A DNA stretch of 14,387 bases from Thiopontia sp964344135 (GTDB lineage: Bacteria; Pseudomonadota; Gammaproteobacteria; GCF-002020875), in assembly GCA_964344135.1 (NCBI GenBank), contig CAYFMF010000043.1, positions 1-14,387 of the forward strand, read 5' to 3'. Every line of letters starts with the position of its first letter. Positions within the stretch are counted from its first letter, which is position 1. A model generated the notes under the pieces. That model was not told where the DNA came from, did not search any database, and worked only from the letters and a program-made list of their open reading frames with translations. Of this stretch, positions 1-7,235 are shown piece by piece. A program made the position numbers and the translations under genes.

Positions 1-35
1 GGTGGTAAAATCTGCGCTCGAATTTTGACGATATA

Positions 36-63
36 GACCCGCACTCAAGCGGGTTGATTTTTT
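36..63 (+). terminator. Intrinsic (rho-independent) terminator before ndk
   Basis: The stem ACCCGC (37-42) pairs with GCGGGT (49-54) around a 6-nt loop, with a possible extra G-T pair (36/55). Six T residues follow at 58-63 after a two-base break. This is the form of an intrinsic terminator and probably ends the transcript of the gene left of the window; in related genomes that is the isc iron-sulfur operon, which is an inference here. It ends only a few bases before the ndk ribosome binding site. ndk therefore relies either on read-through or on a promoter in the first 35 bases, where I see no convincing pair of promoter boxes. Confidence 0.75.
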
Positions 64-79
64 ATGGAGAAGAGACCCC

Positions 80-511
80 ATGGCGATTGAACGCACTTTT
101 TCGATTATCAAGCCTGATGCTGTTGCCAAGAATGTAATTGGCAAGATCTATTCCCGTTTCGAGTCCAATGGACTGCGAATCGTGGCTTCCAGAATGCTCC
201 ACCTGACGAAGGAGCAGGCAGGTGGCTTTTACGCGGTACACAAGGAGCGCCCCTTCTACAATGACCTGATTGAGTTCATGACCTCTGGCCCTGTAATGGT
301 TCAGGTTCTGGAGGGTGAGAATGCGATCATGAAAAATCGTGAGATCATGGGTGCAACCAACCCGGCAGAGGCCGCTGAGGGGACCATTCGTGCAGATTTT
401 GCAACGACCGTTGACGAGAATGCCGTTCACGGATCCGATGCGCCGGAGACTGCTGCCGAGGAGATCAAGTTCTTCTTTGGTGATGACGGGGTCTGTGAGC
501 GTACCCGTTAA
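80..511 (+). CDS. ndk: Nucleoside diphosphate kinase
   Basis: This cytoplasmic enzyme moves the gamma-phosphate of ATP onto nucleoside diphosphates through a phosphohistidine intermediate, balancing NTP and dNTP pools. The protein is 143 residues, normal for bacterial Ndk. Visible features are the N-terminal IIKPDAV strand with Lys11, the active-site motif NAVHGSD with catalytic His117, and a C-terminus (GVCERTR) close to that of E. coli Ndk, so the gene is complete. The ATG has a purine-rich ribosome binding site (GGAGAAGAG, 66-74). It is the first gene of the plus-strand run, directly after a terminator and 76 nt before rlmN. Identification is from family motifs and is secure. Confidence 0.97.
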   Translation: MAIERTFSIIKPDAVAKNVIGKIYSRFESNGLRIVASRMLHLTKEQAGGFYAVHKERPFYNDLIEFMTSGPVMVQVLEGENAIMKNREIMGATNPAEAAEGTIRADFATTVDENAVHGSDAPETAAEEIKFFFGDDGVCERTR

Positions 512-522
512 CCATTGCGGTA

Positions 523-569
523 TGCTCTACAATGGCACGATCTCTCTATCCTGTAGCCATTGTGGAGCA
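523..569 (+). repeat. Perfect-to-near-perfect 14-bp inverted repeat between ndk and rlmN
   Basis: Bases 523-536 pair with 556-569 in a 14-bp stem with a single G-T wobble (528/564) and a 19-nt loop (537-555). No T-run follows on either strand, so it is not a classical terminator. A second copy of the left-hand partner, CCATTG at 512-517 beside the ndk stop, can pair with CAATGG at 530-535. That 6-bp hairpin excludes the main one. The right arm contains GGAG (564-567), the best Shine-Dalgarno-like string before rlmN but about 20 nt from its start. Possible roles are an RNA processing or stability element, or a control of rlmN translation; both are inference. Confidence 0.7.
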
Positions 570-587
570 GCCTGAGAACCTGTCTTA

Positions 588-1673
588 ATGGCAGCAACGA
601 ATCTACTGGGGCTTAACCGCCCCCAAATGGAGGCCTTCTTCACCGAACATGGTGAGAAGGCCTTTCGTGCCTCTCAGGTTCTGAAGTGGATCCACCAGCA
701 GGGGGTGGTCGATTTCAGGCAGATGACAAATCTGAGCAAGTCGCTGCGTGAGAAGCTCTCTGAACTCGCTCTGGTTGAGGTTCCGGAGGTGATCGCGGAC
801 CGGATTTCCGGGGATGGAACACGAAAATGGCTGCTTCGTCTGGAGGATGGAAACTCGGTTGAGACCGTATTCATTCCGGAGGGGGAGCGAGGGACACTCT
901 GTCTCTCCTCCCAGGTTGGATGTTCTCTCAACTGCACCTTCTGCAATACCGCGCAACATGGCTATAGCCGTAACCTCTCGTCGGCCGAGATCATAGGGCA
1001 GCTCTGGATCGCAGACCGGTTGCTTGGTCGCGAGGGCCCGGGATCTCATCAACGGGTCATTACCAATGTGGTGATGATGGGAATGGGGGAGCCACTGCTC
1101 AACTTTGATGCCGTAGTCTCCGCAATGGAGTTGATGATGGAGGATTTCGCCTATGGACTCTCCCGCAGGCGGATCACCCTGAGTACCGCCGGTGTTGTCC
1201 CGATGATGGATCGGCTCAAAGAGGTGTGTCATGTCAGTCTTGCACTCTCCCTCCATGCAACAAACAACACGCTAAGAGATCAGCTGGTACCGATCAACCG
1301 GAAGTATCCGCTGGAGGAGTTGATGGAGGCCTGCAGGCGCTATGTTGAGGGTTCACCCAGGAGTCGAGTGACCATCGAATATATTATGCTGGGTGGAGTC
1401 AATGACACCGCTGAGGATGCCAGGGCAATGGTCAAGCGCCTTCGCGCTGTTCCATCGAAGGTAAATCTGATCCCCTACAACCCCTACCCAGGTGGAAAGT
1501 ACCGACGCTCCGAGCCGGAGGCCATTGACCGCTTCCGCTCCATCCTGATTCGAGCCGGGATCACCACAGTGACCCGAAAGACCCGAGGGGAGGATATTGA
1601 GGCCGCCTGTGGCCAGCTGGCAGGCCAGTTTGAGGATCGGACACGAAGGAGCTTGCCCGCAGATGGCAGTTAG
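588..1673 (+). CDS. rlmN: Dual-specificity 23S rRNA/tRNA adenine-C2 methyltransferase (radical SAM)
   Basis: RlmN places a methyl group on C2 of A2503 in 23S rRNA and of A37 in some tRNAs, using a radical SAM mechanism and a methyl-cysteine intermediate. The radical SAM cluster motif CSLNCTFC gives Cys112, Cys116 and Cys119. The two further catalytic cysteines correspond to Cys105 (seven residues ahead, as in E. coli) and Cys341 near the C-terminus in GEDIEAACGQ. The N-terminal NLLGLNRPQMEAFF matches the family start, so the ATG at 588 is right. The Shine-Dalgarno is weak (GAGAA at 574-578) and a strong hairpin lies 18 nt upstream. The 361-residue length is slightly short of E. coli (384) but all key residues are present. 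The 3' end overlaps pilF by 11 nt. Confidence 0.97.
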   Translation: MAATNLLGLNRPQMEAFFTEHGEKAFRASQVLKWIHQQGVVDFRQMTNLSKSLREKLSELALVEVPEVIADRISGDGTRKWLLRLEDGNSVETVFIPEGERGTLCLSSQVGCSLNCTFCNTAQHGYSRNLSSAEIIGQLWIADRLLGREGPGSHQRVITNVVMMGMGEPLLNFDAVVSAMELMMEDFAYGLSRRRITLSTAGVVPMMDRLKEVCHVSLALSLHATNNTLRDQLVPINRKYPLEELMEACRRYVEGSPRSRVTIEYIMLGGVNDTAEDARAMVKRLRAVPSKVNLIPYNPYPGGKYRRSEPEAIDRFRSILIRAGITTVTRKTRGEDIEAACGQLAGQFEDRTRRSLPADGS

Positions 1674-2121
1674 TTCAGAAAGGGTATCTTTTCTGCCTGC
1701 CCTGGTGGCCCTCATTTTGGTTGGCTGTAGTACGGGGGGGACAAAAGAGTCTCAAACCATGGCAGAATCACAGCTGGAACTCGGGGTTGCCTACATGGAG
1801 CAGGAGCGACTGGATCTGGCCCGGATTCATCTCGAGAAGGCGTTGACCACTGCCCCCTCGAGAGCTGAGGTACACTATGCGCTGGCACTGCTCCATCTCA
1901 GGGAGGAGAATGCCGAGTTGTCTGAGCACCATTTCCTGCGTTCACTGGAGAGGAGTACCCCCTATCCGGAGGCACAGAATGGATATGGGGTTCTGCTCTG
2001 TCGATTGGGGCGGGTTGACGAGGCACTGAGTTACTTCCAGATGGCAGTGACAAACCCTGCATACGGGACTCCTGAGATTGCCAACAGGAACCGTGAAATT
2101 TGTGGAGAGGAGAAGAGATGA
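1663..2121 (+). CDS. pilF: Type IV pilus pilotin PilF/PilW, C-terminally shortened TPR lipoprotein
   Basis: PilF/PilW is an outer-membrane lipoprotein that carries and multimerises the PilQ secretin of type IV pili. I set the start at ATG 1663, preceded by AAGGAGC (1646-1652), because it gives a clean lipoprotein signal peptide ending in the lipobox LVGC with Cys22. A longer in-frame start at 1597 would bury this. About three TPR repeats follow (residues ~35-66, 67-100, 101-134) plus the start of a fourth (TPEIANRNREIC). The family normally has about 250 residues and six TPRs; this one has 152 and stops at the TPR3/4 boundary. Its stop overlaps the rodZ start (ATGA). A G7 tract at 1734-1740 follows the lipobox. 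Position between rlmN and rodZ supports the name. Whether the short form is functional is unknown. Confidence 0.85.
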   Translation: MAVSSERVSFLPALVALILVGCSTGGTKESQTMAESQLELGVAYMEQERLDLARIHLEKALTTAPSRAEVHYALALLHLREENAELSEHHFLRSLERSTPYPEAQNGYGVLLCRLGRVDEALSYFQMAVTNPAYGTPEIANRNREICGEEKR

Positions 2122-3035
2122 GCGAGGTTGAGATGAAGGAAGAGAGTGATGCCGCTGGAAGCGATTCTGTTCAGGGAGAGCTGTTTGAGAAGCCGCTTGG
2201 GGAGAGGTTGCGTGCAGAGCGGATGGAGCAGAATCTCGAGCTTGAGGACATTGCTCACCACCTGAAAGTTGAATCCTCGGTCCTGCTCTCGATTGAGGAG
2301 GGGAGTGGCCCACCCCATGGTCTGCCCGATGTGTTTTACAAGGGCTTCACCCGAAACTATGCACGCCACCTTGGGGTCAAGATCAAGGCGGATGAGGTGC
2401 GTACCAGTGCCACCACACTGGAGGGCAGCCTGGCGGGGAAGAAGCGGATCGCTACCCCGTCAGTGAACCTTGACCTTGAGCGGCTGAAACCGCTCATCGG
2501 TCAGGCTGGTGCCCTGGCAGCCCGGTTGGTGGGCCGGGTTCGTGAGAACCCGCTTTATGCGGTTGCCCCGCTCCTGGTGGTCGGGCTGGTGCTGTGGGTA
2601 CTTTCCGGTGATGAGTCACCATCCGGGCAGGAGATTGCTGTCGAGGCGGTGACGGATAACAAGGGTGTTGCGCAATCTGCCCAGAAAGAGGGCCCCGCCG
2701 AGGTGGTGGCTGATCAGACCATGAGCAGACCCCAGGAGAGCCAGTCTGTCACAGCTGTCTCGAAATCTCCGGAAATTGATCCAATGTCCGTTCCAAGAGG
2801 GACCGTAACCATCCAGTATATTGATGGGGCCTGGACCCAGATCAGGGATGGACTGGGGCGTGTTCCGGTGAAGGGGATGGTCAATGCGGGGGTGATCAAG
2901 GATGTCGAGGGGCCGCTCCCGCTTGAGGTCAGCCTTGGCAAGAGCAGGGTGAGGGTCAAGTTCAATGGTGAGGAGTTTGATTTCCTGAACTATATCAATG
3001 ATGACGGCACCGTCCATTTTGTTTTGGGAGAGTAG
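2118..3035 (+). CDS. rodZ: Cytoskeletal/cell-shape protein RodZ (HTH, single TM, DUF4115)
   Basis: RodZ is a bitopic inner-membrane protein that ties MreB filaments to the elongasome and sustains rod shape. Domains in order: an acidic N-terminus; a Cro/C1-type helix-turn-helix (residues ~27-95, starting LGERLRAERMEQNLELEDIA) that binds MreB in this family; one transmembrane helix (~144-163, PLYAVAPLLVVGLVLWVL); a low-complexity periplasmic linker; and a C-terminal beta-rich DUF4115 domain (~227-305). The start at 2118 overlaps the pilF stop as ATGA and has a strong ribosome binding site in GGAGAGGAGAAGAG; an in-frame ATG at 2100 lies inside pilF without such a site. The 305-residue length is normal. 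The gene is 3 nt from ispG. Confidence 0.94.
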   Translation: MSEVEMKEESDAAGSDSVQGELFEKPLGERLRAERMEQNLELEDIAHHLKVESSVLLSIEEGSGPPHGLPDVFYKGFTRNYARHLGVKIKADEVRTSATTLEGSLAGKKRIATPSVNLDLERLKPLIGQAGALAARLVGRVRENPLYAVAPLLVVGLVLWVLSGDESPSGQEIAVEAVTDNKGVAQSAQKEGPAEVVADQTMSRPQESQSVTAVSKSPEIDPMSVPRGTVTIQYIDGAWTQIRDGLGRVPVKGMVNAGVIKDVEGPLPLEVSLGKSRVRVKFNGEEFDFLNYINDDGTVHFVLGE

Positions 3036-3038
3036 TGG

Positions 3039-4127
3039 TTGGCCTCACCATTTCCCATTGTGCGCAGGCGCTCCCGAAAGATTGATGTAGGGGGTGTGGC
3101 GGTTGGGGGGGATGCCCCAATCTCTGTCCAGAGCATGACCAATACCGATACGGTTGATGTGGAGTCAACCGTAAGGCAGGTGGAGCGGTTGCAGAGAGCA
3201 GGTGCAGATATTGTACGCATCTCGATTCCCGACATGGAGGCAGCAGAGGCCTTCGGGGCAATCAGGGCGCGGTGCGATATTCCGCTGGTTGCCGATATCC
3301 ATTTTGACTACAGGATTGCGCTTCGGGTTGCGGAGCTGGGGGTGGATTGTCTGCGGATCAACCCCGGGAATATCGGCAGGGAGGAGCGGGTGCGAGAGGT
3401 GGTTGCCTCAGCTCGTGACCATGGGATTCCCATTCGTATCGGTGTCAATGCCGGATCGCTGGAGAAAGATCTGCAGAAGAAGTACCGGGAGCCTACACCA
3501 GAGGCGATGGCAGAGTCAGCGTTGCGCCATATCGACTATCTGGATCGTCTCGATTTTCAGGAATACAAGGTGAGTCTGAAGGCCTCGGATGTTCCAATGA
3601 CCGTAGCGGCCTACCGCCTGTTGGCGGACCAGATTGAGCAGCCACTCCATCTTGGTATCACCGAGGCGGGTGGACTGAGAAGCGGTGCTGTCAAATCATC
3701 GATTGGCCTGGGGATGCTGCTCTCCGAGGGGATTGGAGATACCATTCGGGTCTCTCTTGCAGCGGATCCGGTTGAGGAGATCCGGGTTGGCTTTGATATT
3801 TTGAAAAGCCTCCACCTTCGTAGCAAGGGGGTGAATCTGATTGCCTGCCCCTCCTGCTCCAGGCAGAATTTTGATGTCGTTGCCACGGTCAATGCACTGG
3901 AGGAGCGGCTTGAGGATATTATCGAGCCCATTAATGTGGCTGTAATTGGATGTGTGGTCAATGGGCCTGGCGAGGCGAAAGAGGTCCAGGTTGCGGTAAC
4001 AGGAGGGGAACCCAACCTGATCTACCTCAACGGTGTCCCGGACCACAAGACGGAGAATAGCGAGCTGGTTGATGATCTGGAGCGTCAGATCAGGGAGCAG
4101 TTGGCCGGAGTAGAAACAGAGAGATGA
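3039..4127 (+). CDS. ispG: 4-hydroxy-3-methylbut-2-enyl diphosphate synthase (GcpE), TTG start
   Basis: IspG catalyses the penultimate step of the MEP isoprenoid pathway, converting cyclic MEcPP to HMBPP with a [4Fe-4S] cluster. Cluster ligands are visible as Cys270 and Cys273 (ACPSCSRQNFD) and Cys305 (GCVVNGPGEA), with the conserved Glu312 just after; these numbers equal those of E. coli IspG. The N-terminus (RRRSRKIDVGG...SVQSMTNTDT) is typical. The start chosen is TTG at 3039, which aligns with the family N-terminus and has GGGAGAG at 3026-3032. The alternative is GTG at 3060, which would remove seven residues. The protein is 362 residues. It is separated from rodZ by 3 nt and its stop overlaps the hisS start (ATGA). 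Confidence 0.96.
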   Translation: MASPFPIVRRRSRKIDVGGVAVGGDAPISVQSMTNTDTVDVESTVRQVERLQRAGADIVRISIPDMEAAEAFGAIRARCDIPLVADIHFDYRIALRVAELGVDCLRINPGNIGREERVREVVASARDHGIPIRIGVNAGSLEKDLQKKYREPTPEAMAESALRHIDYLDRLDFQEYKVSLKASDVPMTVAAYRLLADQIEQPLHLGITEAGGLRSGAVKSSIGLGMLLSEGIGDTIRVSLAADPVEEIRVGFDILKSLHLRSKGVNLIACPSCSRQNFDVVATVNALEERLEDIIEPINVAVIGCVVNGPGEAKEVQVAVTGGEPNLIYLNGVPDHKTENSELVDDLERQIREQLAGVETER

Positions 4128-5407
4128 GTAACAAGATACAGTCCATTCGTGGCATGAATGACCTGCTTCCCGAGAGCTCGCCCCTGTGGCAGTTCGTTGA
4201 GGAGACCATGCGCAACACCATCAAGGGTTATGGGTACCATGAGATTCGCATGCCGGTGGTTGAGAAGACGGAGCTCTTCAAGCGGTCGATTGGGGAGGTG
4301 ACCGATATTGTTGAGAAGGAGATGTATACCTTCGAGGACAGGAATGGGGAGAGTCTCACGCTGCGACCTGAGGGAACCGCAGGGTGTGTGCGTGCAATGG
4401 TTGAGAACAGTCTGTTGCGTGGGCAGACACAGCGTCTCTGGTATATGGGCCCCATGTTCCGTCATGAGCGCCCCCAGCGCGGCCGATATCGTCAGTTTCA
4501 TCAGTTGGGGGTAGAGGTGTTCGGGCTTGAGGGTCCGGATGTTGATGCCGAACTGATAGCAATCTCTGCCCGGATCTGGAGAGAGCTTGGAATTGGTAAT
4601 GTAACGCTTCAGATCAACTCTCTCGGTTCCGCCGAATCCCGTGAGGCCTACAGGGAGCAGCTGGTTGCATACCTCAGGGCGCACCATGCAGAGCTGGATG
4701 AGGATAGCCAGCGTCGACTGGAGACCAATCCGTTGAGAATCCTGGACAGCAAGAATCCGGAGATGGCTGAACTGGTTCGACAGGCACCTGTTCTGGAGGA
4801 CTCTCTGAACGAGGAGGATCGTGCCCATTTTGACTCTCTGAAGTCACTGCTGGACTCCATGGGGATTGAGTACGAGGTCAACCCCCGGCTGGTCAGAGGG
4901 CTCGACTACTATGGCAGAACCGTTTTTGAGTGGGTGACAGACCTGTTGGGTGCCCAGGGGACCATCTGTGCCGGGGGGCGTTATGATGGCCTGGTTGAGC
5001 AGATTGGTGGCAAGGCGACACCGGCAGTGGGGTTTGCTATCGGTCTGGAGAGACTGGTTGAGTTGATGGGGGAGCAATCACACCGATTTGAGCCCCATCA
5101 CCCTGATGCCTATCTGGTGCTTGCGGGAGAGCAGGCGGCTGAAGATGGCCTGAGGGTTGCCGAGCAGCTGAGAGACCGGATTCCGGGGTTGAGACTGGTC
5201 AGCAATCTGGGGGGAGGGGGATTCAAGGCCCAGTTCAAGCGTGCAGACCGCTCAGGTGCCCGGGTTGCGCTGGTACTCGGGGAGGATGAGCTGAGCAGTG
5301 GGAACATCACCATCAAGGATCTGCAGGGCAGAGATGAACAGCAGACCGTTCCGCTGGATGATGTGGTGAAGATCTTGTCAGGCTATAATTCGCAGCTGAC
5401 AGTTTGA
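4124..5407 (+). CDS. hisS: Histidyl-tRNA synthetase
   Basis: HisS charges tRNA-His in the cytoplasm. It is a class II synthetase of 427 residues (E. coli 424). Class II motif 2 is seen around residues 111-134 (FRHERPQRGRYRQFHQLGVE), the histidine-specific loop RGLDYYGRTVFEW at 258-270, the AGGRYDGL segment at 283-290, and motif 3 as AVGFAIGLERL at 301-311. The C-terminal part (~325-420) is the anticodon-binding domain. The start ATG overlaps the ispG stop by 4 nt, implying translational coupling. Its position between ispG and yfgM is the usual gammaproteobacterial arrangement. Nothing is missing. Confidence 0.97.
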   Translation: MSNKIQSIRGMNDLLPESSPLWQFVEETMRNTIKGYGYHEIRMPVVEKTELFKRSIGEVTDIVEKEMYTFEDRNGESLTLRPEGTAGCVRAMVENSLLRGQTQRLWYMGPMFRHERPQRGRYRQFHQLGVEVFGLEGPDVDAELIAISARIWRELGIGNVTLQINSLGSAESREAYREQLVAYLRAHHAELDEDSQRRLETNPLRILDSKNPEMAELVRQAPVLEDSLNEEDRAHFDSLKSLLDSMGIEYEVNPRLVRGLDYYGRTVFEWVTDLLGAQGTICAGGRYDGLVEQIGGKATPAVGFAIGLERLVELMGEQSHRFEPHHPDAYLVLAGEQAAEDGLRVAEQLRDRIPGLRLVSNLGGGGFKAQFKRADRSGARVALVLGEDELSSGNITIKDLQGRDEQQTVPLDDVVKILSGYNSQLTV

Positions 5408-5433
5408 GAACAGATGGATTAGTGAGGAAGAAG

Positions 5434-6060
5434 ATGGAGTTCAATACGGCAGACCAGGAAGAGATTGAGGTTCTGAAAAAGTGGTGGAAGGAGAACGGTG
5501 TCTCTACCGTAGGGGGCATTGTTGTCGGCCTTGCGCTGCTTTTTGGCTGGAAGGGGTGGAATAGCTATGTGGACAGCCAGGGGGTAGCCGCCTCACAACA
5601 GTTTGAGCAGATGCAGATTGCAGTGATCGAAAACAATCGCGAGAGGGCCGAGCATTTCGGAGATCGCCTGATTGAGGAGTATCCGGGAACCATCTATGCA
5701 GCCAACGGCGCTCTGGGGCTGGCTGCAATGGAGGTCGGGGATGGAGACAGTGCAGCTGCAAGGGTTCGTCTCCAGTGGGTACTGGAGAATAGCGATTTTG
5801 ACTCTCCCCGACAGTTGGCAGAGCTTGGGATGGCCCGGATCTACCTCGCTGAAGGGAAAATAGAGAGCGCCTTGAGCCGCCTCTCCAGCGAGTCGGGAAT
5901 CTATGGATCCCACTTTAGTGAGGTCAGGGGTGATGCGCTGCGTCAGAAGGGGGAGAGGGGTGCAGCACAGAGTGCCTACGCAGAGGCGATCCAGCTTGCT
6001 GACGCCTCTGATGGGCGTATTGCATTGCTGGAGATGAAGATGGCTGAGGTGAGCAAGTAA
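5434..6060 (+). CDS. yfgM: YfgM family ancillary SecYEG translocon subunit (TPR, single TM)
   Basis: YfgM is an inner-membrane protein with a periplasmic TPR domain; in E. coli it associates with PpiD at the Sec translocon and assists export of envelope proteins. The protein is 208 residues (E. coli 206). A short cytoplasmic N-terminus (MEFNTADQEEIEVLKKWW) is followed by one transmembrane helix (~23-42, VSTVGGIVVGLALLFGWKGW) and an alanine-rich helical periplasmic part with TPR-like repeats. ATG 5434 was chosen because GAGG (5424-5427) sits 6 nt upstream and the N-terminus aligns with E. coli; TTG 5404 and GTG 5422 are in frame but less likely. The gap to hisS holds a two-codon ATG-GAT-TAG string at 5413-5421. 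The stop shares one base with the bamB start. Confidence 0.92.
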   Translation: MEFNTADQEEIEVLKKWWKENGVSTVGGIVVGLALLFGWKGWNSYVDSQGVAASQQFEQMQIAVIENNRERAEHFGDRLIEEYPGTIYAANGALGLAAMEVGDGDSAAARVRLQWVLENSDFDSPRQLAELGMARIYLAEGKIESALSRLSSESGIYGSHFSEVRGDALRQKGERGAAQSAYAEAIQLADASDGRIALLEMKMAEVSK

Positions 6061-7226
6061 TGGGGCAGAAGCTGGTCCGCCTGCCAATGCTGTTGGGAGC
6101 AACACTCCTGACGGGGTGCTCTACCATCAATGGGTGGGTCGAGGATGGGGGCACCCTGTTTGAGCCTGCTGCACTGGAGGAGGTTGTCTCCGAGATTGAA
6201 CCCTCTGTGGCATGGAGCCACTCCGTGGGGGCAGGAACGGACGAGCTCCGGGCAAGTCTCAGCCACCAGATGGCTGGAGAGAGGATCTATGCGGCCTCTG
6301 CGGATGGTGTGGTGGCGGCAATCGATGCCGGCTCAGGGGATGCCATCTGGAAGCGTACACTGCCGGAGCAGATCATGACCGGGGTGGCGCTGAGTGAGAA
6401 CAATCTCTATGTTGGAACAGCATCGGGAGAGTTGGTTGCAATGGATCGGGCGAGCGGTGAAGCGCGCTGGTCACGCTCCCTGATGAGCGAGATCCTCGCA
6501 CCAGCTGCAGCCTCCTCCGGGGTGGTTGTGGTTCGTACCGTAGATGGAAGAGTGGTTGGGCTGAGTGAGGAGAGTGGCGCAGAGCTCTGGCAGTATCAGC
6601 GTGAGGTTCCAGTCCTTACCCTGAGAGGGACCAGCTCTCCGGTGATCGCTGGAGAGCGTGTTGTGGCCGGGCTGGATAGTGGCGAGGTGGTTGCACTCTC
6701 TCTGCAGGACGGACGCGAACTCTGGATCAAGAGTGTGACCTCACCACGGGGACGCACCGAGATTGAGCGCATGGTGGATATTGATGCGGATCCCGTAGTC
6801 TCTCCTGACGGAGTTGTCTACGTGGTCAGCTATCAGGGAGATCTTGCAGCCCTGAACAGTCAACAGGGGGATATCCTCTGGAAGAGAAAGCTGAGTGGAA
6901 CCACGGCCCCGGTGCTCTATGGACCCTACCTCTTTCTTACGGATCATGAGGGGAATGTCTGGGCCTTTGACAGAAAGGATGGAAGTGCTCTCTGGAAACA
7001 GGATGGGTTGGAGGATCGCAACCTGACATCACCACTTCTCTCTGGTGTTGATCTGGTTGTGGGCGACCAGGAGGGGTACCTGCACTGGATCGCTGCAGAG
7101 GATGGCCATTTCAGGGGGCGTTTCAGGATTGATTCCAGGGGGGTCTCGGCGCCACCGCTGTCTCATGGTGGAGGGGTTATCGGTTTTGGGCAGAGTGGAA
7201 AGCTCTCTGCCATCATTCAGGACTAG
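6060..7226 (+). CDS. bamB: Outer-membrane assembly lipoprotein BamB (beta-propeller)
   Basis: BamB is a periplasm-facing outer-membrane lipoprotein of the BAM complex that helps BamA fold and insert beta-barrel proteins. The N-terminus is a lipoprotein signal (MGQKLVRLPMLLGATLLTGC) with lipobox LTGC and Cys20. The rest is an eight-bladed propeller, recognised by repeated G-x-x-x-W blade ends: GDAIWKR, GEARWSR, GAELWQY, GRELWIK, GDILWKR and GSALWKQ. Its 388 residues are normal. The ATG overlaps the yfgM TAA by one base and uses GAGGTGAG (6046-6053) as ribosome binding site. Pairing with yfgM places two envelope-biogenesis factors next to the GTPase der, as in E. coli. Confidence 0.96.
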   Translation: MGQKLVRLPMLLGATLLTGCSTINGWVEDGGTLFEPAALEEVVSEIEPSVAWSHSVGAGTDELRASLSHQMAGERIYAASADGVVAAIDAGSGDAIWKRTLPEQIMTGVALSENNLYVGTASGELVAMDRASGEARWSRSLMSEILAPAAASSGVVVVRTVDGRVVGLSEESGAELWQYQREVPVLTLRGTSSPVIAGERVVAGLDSGEVVALSLQDGRELWIKSVTSPRGRTEIERMVDIDADPVVSPDGVVYVVSYQGDLAALNSQQGDILWKRKLSGTTAPVLYGPYLFLTDHEGNVWAFDRKDGSALWKQDGLEDRNLTSPLLSGVDLVVGDQEGYLHWIAAEDGHFRGRFRIDSRGVSAPPLSHGGGVIGFGQSGKLSAIIQD

Positions 7227-7235
7227 CTCCCCATT

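Noticed and set aside
1..36. Possible 3' end of an upstream gene: frame 1 ends with TAG at 34-36, frame 2 with TGA at 26-28
   Set aside because: Too few codons to recognise any protein, and both frames are equally plausible.
64..90. Eight-codon ORF (MEKRPHGD) overlapping the ndk start
   Set aside because: It lacks its own ribosome binding site and lies over the ndk Shine-Dalgarno; probably chance.
603..1256. 217-codon minus-strand open frame opposite rlmN
   Set aside because: It is the antisense shadow of a well-supported rlmN; the sequence is Cys/His/Pro-rich with no family resemblance and no ribosome binding site.
1597..1662. Longer start for pilF
   Set aside because: It lies inside rlmN and would put 22 residues before the lipoprotein signal peptide; ATG 1663 fits better.
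4085..4828. 247-codon minus-strand open frame opposite hisS
   Set aside because: Antisense shadow of hisS; composition follows the complement of hisS codons and no domain is recognisable.
5200..5220. G6-A-G5 run in hisS, with similar G-runs in ispG (3105-3111) and elsewhere in hisS
   Set aside because: G-runs on the sense strand recur across the window because GGG glycine codons are common; not a specific signal.
5413..5421. ATG-GAT-TAG minimal ORF before yfgM
   Set aside because: Too short to judge; no Shine-Dalgarno at a proper distance, and such strings arise by chance.
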